From: Stomorhina lunata
Lineage: Eukaryota; Arthropoda; Insecta; Diptera; Rhiniidae
DNA length: 64,000 nucleotides
NCBI GenBank assembly: GCA_933228675.1
Contig: OW121740.1
Coordinates: 36,403,792-36,467,791 of the forward strand
Direction: 5' to 3'
Part shown: piece after piece, positions 56,558 through 64,000 of the stretch
Position numbering within the stretch: position 1 is the first letter of the stretch
How the letters are laid out: every line of letters begins with the position of its first letter
Translations under genes and position numbers: made by a program
The notes under the pieces: generated by a model
The model's database searches: none
Told to the model about the DNA's origin: nothing
What the model saw: the letters and a program-made list of their open reading frames with translations, nothing else

Positions 56558-57159
56558 GAATTGGAATTACTAGGGATGAAAGTGGATCAACAATTTTTTG
56601 AAAAGGATGTTCCATCGTTTTTATCATATTTTTGAAACGATTTTTGAAACAAAATCGAACACGATTTTGTGACCTTTAAGTCGTTTTAAAACAAATTTTC
56701 TATAAGTTTAACGGATCCTGAGTTTTTTGCACTTTAAAGTAAAACAAATAAATTTGTTTATGAAAAATTTTAGTTTTTAAAAAGTCGAATATGGCGAAAA
56801 TCTAAAATTTTTATTACATGATCTTAAAACTGTGAATATTTATTACAAGCCTTATTATTTTACTGAAAATTGATGAATAAATGGTGATTTTGTTAAAAAT
56901 AAAGTCAAAATACCCCTTATATGAAAGCTATATGGCTTTGAGGAACGTAAAGCTATATGATGGAAAGAAAATGGGTGGTCCCCCAAAATTTTGAATTATG
57001 TTCGTTTTTATTCAATTTTTTTTTTTTAATCAGAAGTCAAAATTTTCGCTATATTTAGATATTTTCGCTGTTTTCGTAACAAAGGTACTACTTATCGATG
57101 AATTTTTATAAATAGTTTCAGGTTTATGTTATTTGGAATTTTGAAAGTTTTACAATCGT
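56558..57159. other. Intergenic DNA, no gene seen
   Basis: AT-rich, nothing recognised. Confidence 0.45.
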
Positions 57160-57170
57160 CAAGAAACATT

Positions 57171-57397
57171 CCCCGAGAACATTCCAATTGGAATAAGGGG
57201 TACTTCTCTCAGACAATGATCTGAGAATCCGATTCCATTTTTAGACTCAATGAAAGGAACCTACGTTTTAACTCCGGCTCCGAACGGCAAATGCCGTTTT
57301 GAAAATTTATGTTTTCAAGTGGGTATGGCCGGAGATCGAACTTGGGACCTCTGATATGCTAGGCGGATGACTAACCTGCTATAAAACGGCGGCTCTC
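57171..57397 (-). mobile_element. SINE-1 with internal deletion
   Basis: Minus orientation: the tRNA-like head (B box read GTTCGATCTCC) at 57325-57395 is joined to the 3' body, missing the middle. Exact 11-bp duplication CAAGAAACATT at 57160..57170 and 57398..57408. Confidence 0.88.
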
Positions 57398-57408
57398 CAA
57401 GAAACATT

Positions 57409-57653
57409 AGTAAGATGTAAATAACTCCAAAAAAATTGATCATACAAAATTTTAGTTTTAGTACTTAGGAGACCATACTTAAGACATAAAAAATAGATTA
57501 ACTTATATTTTATTTCTGCTGTTGGCCAGTCTTATCAATCATCATGTCCAACTCTTTACAATTGTGACTCTTTAAAAAATATGTTAATTAAAAAATGTCT
57601 CTTATTCGCCTCATGCGTGCCCACCCATGTTCTATAATATAAAGAAATTACAC
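57409..57653. other. Intergenic DNA, no gene seen
   Basis: Nothing recognised apart from the inverted-repeat arm that starts at about 57654. Confidence 0.4.
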
Positions 57654-58689
57654 TGTATGTGACAGCACATAGAGGAAGGGACCTAAGGGTATTTTGAGTG
57701 CATAAAGACAGGTACCTACCCAGTAAGAAAAAAGGTTTATTCTCAAATTGAGGATGATTTGGAAATAAATCTTTTTTCAAAGGTCAAACGTTTGATACTG
57801 ATTTGAGAATAATAGCGTTCTCAACAAAAAGGGGACTTTATTCTTAAATTGAGAAATGCCTTTATTCTCAAATTGAGAAATGCCTTTATTCTCAAATTAT
57901 TATCAAACCTCATTCTCAAAGGTTTTTCAAATGTGGATATCATCTACATGTGGAACATAAATAAAATGGCGTGGTATTTTTGAGTTTGTTTATTTTGTTT
58001 TTGAAAAATGTGCATCATATTTAAATTCTTTTGCTTAAAATATAATTTTTTTATTGTTAGGTAAAAAAATTTTAAGAAACAAAGAAAATTTACTTATGCA
58101 TATAAATCCCAGCAAAACTTTGGTAATGGCAACTACTCTGATAACTGGTTACCTTGTAACGACTACAATATACCATCCGAATAAATAATAAGTTATTACA
58201 GAAGTACTTATTTGTAATTAAGATGGTAATTTAAACTGAATGGCCCCGGTTCAAATCCCACCAAGGGCAACAATTTTTTTTAGTTTTTTTTTTTTTATTA
58301 AAAGAGTCTTTTTAAATGATTTTTGAATTTTAAGAACTTAAATATTATCTTCTGTAAAAAGAATTTGTAAAACTAACTCACGTTAATGAAAAAATACCAT
58401 CATGAGTCAATTTTGATTATGTAGGGGATGTTGAATACCAAACACGATTCTAGTTGGTCTTAACTTGGTAAGCCCAACTTATCTGGGTCATCCTTCATCT
58501 CAACTGTGGACACACACCTCCTCATGGTATCACCCGAGCTAGTTTAACACCCTTTAATTTTGTGAGTTAACATATTCCGAGAGTTGTCCCATAAGATCGA
58601 CAAAAATGGGTTAGGATTACGGGCTAGTAACCCTCTCTTGAAAAAAATACAATGAAGAGGATAAAATTAGAATTGAAATGTCCCACTAC

Positions 58690-58860
58690 CTAATGTTAGA
58701 GGAGGATGTCCGAAACTTCGATAGAAAGACCAAGTAGAGGAACATTTTTCAAAGCTTGGCCTATAAAATTGGAGAATCTTGTGCGAAGATCGAAATCCAT
58801 GGAATTCTAAAATATGCCCGGACTTTGACCTTAACAGGTTGTAACATTTAAGTAAGTAAG
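58690..58860 (-). repeat. Dispersed repeat fragment, third copy
   Basis: Same module as 20070..20204 (GACCAAGTAG...TTGGCCTA and ATGGAATTCTAAAATATG), located inside the CCCAGCAAAA element. Confidence 0.5.
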
Positions 58861-59090
58861 AGTCAATCTTATGTAAAAACTTATACAAAAAAGAAGATTT
58901 AAATTGTTAAAGTTTTAAAATAATTTTAAAAAAGTTTTAAAATAATTACAAAAAATCGTATAAAAATATTTTTCGAAAAATTACAACAAAGCAAAAAAAA
59001 GCAGAGAAAAACAAAGTTATTTTCACTTGATTTGGATCTAAAAATAAAAATTGTTTATATTAATTATAATCTGCTAAGTTTTCAATATAT

Positions 59091-59157
59091 GAAGTAGCTC
59101 AGTGGAAGAGTCTCTGCCTAGCAGTCGGAGGGTGTGGGTTCGAGCCCCAATGGCATC
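59091..59157 (+). repeat. tRNA-like sequence (pseudo-tRNA or SINE head)
   Basis: GAAGTAGCTCAGTGGAAGAG looks like a tRNA acceptor/D-arm region with a pairable D stem (GCTC/GAGT), and GGGTTCGAGCCCC is a good B box and T arm. An anticodon loop CTAGCAG would give AGC, but the last pair of that stem and the acceptor stem do not close. I call it tRNA-like, not a functional tRNA. Confidence 0.5.
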
Positions 59158-59568
59158 ATAAAAAAAATTTTGTATTTCGTTTAAAAATATATGTTTTTAA
59201 TAAAACAACAACAAAAAAGTTGTTGCTGTTGTTGTTGTTGCTTTCAAATTGCTTACCCAAGTCATTACTTTTCTGCAATTGGTAAGTACTTGCCTCTAAT
59301 GACATCCCCATGTTAATGTAATGACTTAAACAGCGAATGAGTAAGTAGTTCGTGTTCAATAGTTTAACTGTTTAACTCATTATTTGGTAATGAAAAGTTT
59401 TACTGGGTTAATATTATTGAATTTTTAATCTTGAAATTTTTAAGCAAGGTTTTATGGTCAAATATGGATCAATTTTAAAAAATCTGAAAGAAATAACGAA
59501 TTTCTTTGAAATGCAATGCCATTCCATTAAAATATCTTGAACATTAATTTTATTTAACATAAATTATA

Positions 59569-60817
59569 TCGGGTGGTTAAATTTCAAGGGCCGATGTTGA
59601 TTTTGAATAAAACACAAACTATTGGTATTACTCAATTATGTATGGAACAAAATATCGGGCAAATGGGTGCCTCGACCACGGCGGTACACCTCCATTCGAT
59701 GGTCCAAATTTTCGATGACCCTGAGGCATAATGGAGGTTCTATGCCGTTAATGTGCCGAATTATCTCATCATTTAGCTCTTGAAATGTTGCTCGCTTATC
59801 GACGTACACTTTTTCTTTCCAATAACCCCAAAGAAAAAAGTCCAACGGTGTCAAATCACATCATCTGGCGGCCAATTGACATCGCCATTACGTGAGATAA
59901 CACGGCCATTGAATTTGTTGCGCAAAAGAGCCATTGTTTCGGTAGCTGTGTTACAAGTGGCACCGTCCTGCTGAAACCACATATCGTCCACATCCATATC
60001 TTCCAATTCGGGCCATAAAAAGTTCGTTATCATCTCACGATAGCGAACACCATTCACAGTAACTGCCTGACCGGCCTCATTTTGGAAAAGATACGGCCCG
60101 ATGATGCCGCTAGCCCATAAACTTTGTGGGTGCATTGGTTTTTCGACAATCACTCTTGGATTTTCATTCGCCCAAATGCGTCAATTCTGTTTATTGACGA
60201 ATCCACTGAGGTGAAAAAGTGATTCATCACTGAAGATGATTTTCTTCGAAAATTGATCATCCAATGTTGCCATTTCTTGCCACCATTATGCCCATTCACG
60301 ACGTTTGGAATGGTCAAGAGGCTTTAGTTCTTGAGCCAATTGCACCTTGTAAGCGTGTAAATGCAAGTCTTTATGCATAATGTTCATCAACGACGAACGT
60401 GAGAGGTGCAATTGTTGGGCACGACGACGAGTTGAGGTGGACGGCTCTTCAGCCACACTATCGCGAACAACAGCAATATTTTCTGCAGGGCGAGCTGTAC
60501 GAGCATGCACTGGTATTCTCACATCTTCTACAGACCCGGTTTGCTCGAATTTTTCCACGATTTTTGCGATTGTACGCATATTTGGACAATCAAATTGACC
60601 AAAAAAACCACGAAGTGCACGATATGCATTTTGATTTGAACGCCCATTTTCGTAATAAGTCTGGATAACTTTAACACGTTGTTGGATTGTGTATCTCTCC
60701 ATGGTTCAAATTGAGTAAGTCTGAAATAGAGAAATGTCAAATAAAATTCGAAAAAAAAAACTTGGCGTGTAGGTGTGGTTCACATTCAACATCGGCCCTT
60801 ACAATTTAACCACCCTT
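59569..60817 (-). mobile_element. Mariner-like element Tm2 (both TIRs present)
   Basis: TIRs of about 30 bp: GGGTGGTTAAATTTCAAGGG on the left, GGGTGGTTAAATTGTAAGGG on the right strand. TA dinucleotides at 59567..59568 and 60818..60819. 1249 bp, one broken transposase. Confidence 0.9.
59636..60702 (-). pseudogene. Mariner-like transposase pseudogene (Tm2)
   Basis: Start ATG 60702 (MERYTIQQRVKVIQTYYENG). Two HTH regions follow (RRRAQQLHLSRSSLMNI) and then KVQLAQELKPLDHSKRREWA, a TAA at 60286. FSDESLFHLSGFVNKQN with the first Asp precedes a TGA at about 60182. A deletion of about eight codons falls after MHPQ, where relatives have VTVWC. WFQQDGATCNTATE has the second Asp. A one-base indel follows NWPP near 59866, and the C-terminal frame TPLDFFLWGYWKEKVYVDKR...THLPDILFHT ends at 59636. 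Spacing to the Asp in TPLD would be about 41 residues. Dead copy, same subfamily as Tm1 and Tm3 but a distinct lineage. Confidence 0.88.
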
Positions 60818-61179
60818 TATAACACCATTTTTCAAATTATTCTCAAATCATCTTAGGGTTTGATAATGATTTGAGAAAAACCTTTATTCTCAATTTGAGA
60901 AACTATCATTTTTCAAACGTTTATTCTCAAATGAACCCTCACTTGAAAATGAATGTGAATCTCAAACATCTGTTCAGGTTTGAAAAAAGTTTGAAAAAAA
61001 CTTTTGATATCAAATATAAAAGTCATCATATTTCAAACGTTTGACACTGTTCTTGCTGGGTAAGGGTAAAATCAGTTTTGTTCAGGAGAGCCATTTTAAA
61101 GATTTAAATTATTTTTTACCCTTATCTTTACCCCTTTTTTAACCCTTAGGTCCCTTTCTCTATGCGCTGTCACATATAC

Positions 61180-61400
61180 GTTTTCTTTTTTTTTTTGTCA
61201 AAAGTGAAATTAAAATGGATAAAAAACAATAAAAAAAACACATAAACGCACTAGCAAACATATATTTCATGAGCACTTGTATGTGCCTTAGCTTTCTCTC
61301 ATTGGATAATCGTTTCCGTTAGTTGTTTCCGAATTAGAGTAAAAGCGGTATACTCTCTTTTTTATAGAACTTTTCAAATGGGCCATATGTATGGAAGTAC
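61180..61400 (-). repeat. Dispersed repeat, copy 2 (partner at 33170..33410)
   Basis: Reverse complement of 33170..33410 with scattered differences. Adjoins the outer inverted repeat ending at 61180. Confidence 0.65.
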
Positions 61401-63119
61401 AGACCGTTTTGGAAATTTAATAAAATTCAGAAGATTTGGTTATTCTAGAAAGTTAAAATTAACCGTTGGAAGCCAAGAGACCAAAATGACCCCAATTAAA
61501 TTAGTTTCAGTAAAATTTTGATTTTTTTTTCTTAATGGATGTACAATTTATTTGTTGTTATAAAATATTTTAACTATATTAAATACTTACTGATAAAAAA
61601 AAATCCAAACAAATACAAATTAATAAATTTTTATTAACAAAAGCAGAAGCAAATTGAAAATATGGATCTACTTATTAAAGATTTTGGTAAAAATTTGCTA
61701 AGAAAAGCGACACAAAATATTTTTGGAAAAAAGTCAAATAAAACACAAAAAACACTACAACAAAATGACTAAATTCATAATTTATTTTGTAATTTACAAA
61801 AAATATTTTAATTTAATTAAATAAATTGCTAGAAATAAAAATAAAAAAATAAAATATACAATATTTATATTTTTTAAAAATACAAATTTTAAAACTACAA
61901 TTAAATAATTTTGTACATAAATTAAAAACAAAATTTAAAAAAAAATACAACAACAGGCAAAAATACAAAATGAGAAGATTTTAGGATTTTATAAAAAAAA
62001 TGAAAATTTAAAAAAAAAGTGAAAAAAAGCTCAAAATGTGATTTAGAGTAGAAAAATATGAATGCGAGTTTTACAAGTTTTGGACAAAAGTTAAGGAAAT
62101 TGAAAAATAAAAGTTTTGAAAAGCAAAGAAAGCTAAAGTTTAAGTAGTTTAAATAAATTTAAAATGAGTTTAAGTAATTAATAATTACGATAGGAAACAG
62201 AAAATATAGGACTTCCGGTATCGTATAAGGTCAGCTCACTGCTCTCAGGGTTGATTAAAAATATAGGCCATTTCAATTTTGATGTTGCCCCAAAATAAAG
62301 TTGTTATATATGTCATTTATAAATCAAATGTGGATCAAGCAGGTTTCAAATCGTTTAATTGTTGGATGATGGGTTAAAAGGTTGTTAATTATCATGTTGA
62401 CGTTTTTGGTTTTCAATTTTTTTTTTTATTGGCAAGTCATTGCAAATCCATTCAATGTTTAAAGATGATTTTTATTAAATTGTTTCAAAATATCGAAACC
62501 AGATGGCCCCACCGACAACACATTAAAAGTTGGAAGGAAATCAATTGAATAAGCGTGGCCGATTTTCGTTTTTTTTTTTTCATATAACAAAATTCATAGA
62601 ATTTTCAATTATTTTGTATTTTTTCATGATGAATTTTCCATTAATTTTATATACAATATTTTTTTTCAAATTGCCATAATTTAAGATAATGATGGATATT
62701 TTTTTGGATTTTGATGTTTGATGATTTCAATATCGTTGATAAATTAATTTAGTTTTTTGTTTTAATTTTTATTAAGAGCACATTTGTTTGAAAAGAAATT
62801 TATATAAAATGCTTGAATTTAATAAAAATTAAATAATTTTCCACACAACAAAAAAAAAGACATTAAAAACTTAAAAGAAAGACAAAGAAAACAAATTAAA
62901 GAGAAAAAAAAAAGATACACATGTTTCAGACAAGTAATTAGTGATTTTTGTCTTAAAATGGTTGGAAACGAAAAAAATTTTAGGTTTTCAAACTTAAATA
63001 TCTTAGGCCATTCTGATAGTATTAGCATGATTTAACACTTATCTAATTCGACAAAGTATCTAGAATACAAATCTAGAAAATCTAGTAATTTGTTTTATAA
63101 ATCAAACCAATATCTTAAA
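61401..63119. other. AT-rich DNA, no gene seen
   Basis: Very A-rich on the plus strand; open frames here are low-complexity and not supported. Confidence 0.5.
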
Positions 63120-64000
63120 AAATAGTAAAAAGAGACAATTTTTTTATCGAAAAACTTTCTATAGAAAGATTTTTTTTATAAAAAAAATTTTGTATAGAAA
63201 ATTATTTTATCGAAAATTTTTTTCTATTGTATATAGAAAAATTTTTTTATCGAACAAATTTTCTATAGAAAATCTTTCTATGAAAATTTTTTTTTTTTTT
63301 AAAGTTTCTATAGAAAATTTTTCTCTAGAAAATTTTTCTATAAAAAACAATTGGGTACACAAATTTAGCAATAAAAAAAATTTTACTAAAGAAAAATTTT
63401 CGTTAAAAAAATTTTCTATAGAAAATTTTTCGTTTTTCTCTAAAAAATTTTTAGATAAAAAAATTTTTATCTAGAAAATTTTTCGATAAAAAATTTTTTT
63501 TTATGAAAAACTTTTCAATAGAAAATTTTTCAAATAAAAATTTTTTCCAAAATTTTTTCAAGAGAAAACTTTTCTATAGAAAATAATAAAATAAAAATAA
63601 TATTTTTATAGAAAATTTTTACTTAAAAATTTTTTAATAAAAATTTTTTTCGATAAAAAAATTTTTCTGCAGAAAATTTTTCGATAAAAAATTTTTCGTT
63701 AAAAAAATTTTTCTATACAAAATTTTTCTATAAAAAATTTTTAAAATGTTTCGATAAAAAAAATTTTCTCCAGAAAATTTTTTGATAAAAGAATTTTCTA
63801 TAGAAAAATTTTTGTAACGAATAATATTTTATAGAAACATTTTTTTAACAAATTTTATCTATAGAAATTTTGTTTAACCAAAAATTATTTATAGAAATTT
63901 TTTTTCATAAAAATTTTCTATAGAAATTTTTTTTCACAAAAAATTTTCTATAGAAAATTTTTTTAACGAAAAATTTTCTATAGAAAATTTTTTTAACGAA
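63120..64000 (+). repeat. AT-rich TTTTCTATAGAAAA-type repeat, runs off the window
   Basis: Irregular repetition of AAATTTTTCTATAGAAAATT and TTTTATCGAAAA motifs, like 35930..36760. A 94-codon frame (63190..63474) is an artefact of the repeat. Continues beyond base 64000. Confidence 0.8.

Larger units (their letters stand above)
58108..59407. mobile_element. CCCAGCAAAA-type TIR element, nested, with tRNA-like modules
   Basis: Ends CCCAGCAAAACTTT and AAAGTTTTACTGGG (14 bp, one mismatch). The uninterrupted sequence in copy 1 fixes the insertion point. No transposase. It contains GGTTCAAATCCC (58249..58260), a perfect RNA polymerase III B box, and a tRNA-like stretch near 59091..59157. Confidence 0.75.
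57719..61060. mobile_element. CCCAGTAAG-type TIR element, copy 2, inverted and twice interrupted
   Basis: Reverse complement of copy 1 with ends CCCAGTAAGAAAAAAGG and TTCTTGCTGGG. Interrupted by a 1.3-kb TIR element (58108..59407) and by mariner-like Tm2 (59569..60817). Without them it would be close to the length of copy 1, with a short extra deletion at the Tm2 site. Confidence 0.8.
57654..61180. repeat. Outer inverted repeat around the second CCCAGTAAG element
   Basis: 57654..57690 (TATGTGACAGCACATAGAGG... to CCTAAGGGT) pairs with 61142..61180 with a few mismatches. The whole nest therefore sits in a larger inverted structure; the 33170/61180 dispersed repeat follows directly on the right. 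Confidence 0.6.

Noticed and set aside
59091..59157. Functional tRNA-Ala (AGC)
   Set aside because: T arm and D arm look right, but the acceptor stem and the last anticodon-stem pair do not close, and it lies inside a transposon.
63190..63474. 94-codon Phe/Lys-rich protein
   Set aside because: By-product of the AT-rich TTTTCTATAGAAAA repeat.

Overview
The window looks like non-coding-rich chromosomal DNA from a higher fly (Diptera, probably a calyptrate such as a blowfly or muscid; the species cannot be fixed from the sequence). The evidence is short GT-AG introns, three takeout/JHBP-family genes of insect type, LOA- and RTE-like non-LTR retrotransposons, Tc1/mariner and hAT elements, tRNA-derived SINEs, and very AT-rich intergenic DNA. 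Nothing is bacterial: there are no operons and no CRISPR.

The supported host genes are few. One is an orphan secreted or membrane-anchored protein (3634..4587, +), placed between two long arrays of a 31-bp satellite. The others are three takeout-like genes on the minus strand (A 8910..9794, B 13735..14633, C 25052..30325). All three share the same three-exon structure and I could splice each into an open frame of 250, 250 and 251 codons. A and B are a recent duplicate pair with a near-identical central segment. C is more diverged, and its second intron is about 4.3 kb because it is filled by an 11-bp satellite. A possible last exon of an unknown gene lies at 41230..41395 (-). Almost everything else is repeats.

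Layout. 1-1.8 kb: AT-rich DNA. 1.8-6.3 kb: 31-bp satellite, orphan gene, 31-bp satellite. 6.3-8.5 kb: a SINE broken by a TIR transposon that itself carries a hAT-like MITE. 8.9-15.6 kb: takeout A, a 2.2-kb dead non-LTR element carrying two later insertions, takeout B and a third 31-bp array. 16-24.9 kb: dead mariner-type elements, a large inverted repeat, SINEs, a hAT-like MITE and a non-LTR relic. 25-32 kb: takeout C with its 11-bp array, and a second array in opposite orientation inside a TIR element. 33.4-35 kb: a 5'-truncated LOA-like retrotransposon with a clear target-site duplication. 35.9-40.5 kb: AT-rich 30-bp and 31-bp arrays. 41.7-48 kb: dispersed repeats, a hAT relic and a perfect 55-bp hairpin. 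48-53 kb: a tandem duplication leading into a four-element nest (SINE, then a TIR transposon, then an RTE-like retrotransposon and a mariner copy). 53.5-61.4 kb: TIR elements with CCCAG ends, one holding two further insertions. 61.4-64 kb: AT-rich DNA and the start of another TTTTCTATAGAAAA-type array.

The takeout proteins are expected to be secreted carriers of small hydrophobic ligands. The repeats do not form a pathway. Their interest is structural: nested insertions that can be ordered in time, non-autonomous elements sharing ends with possible helpers, and several satellite families built from short palindromes at about 30-31 bp. I did not find a convincing new enzymatic or defence system. 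The candidates most worth a second look are the double-palindrome 31-bp satellite, the 11-bp satellite that sits both in a gene intron and inside a TIR element, and the apparent gene-conversion tract between takeout A and B.
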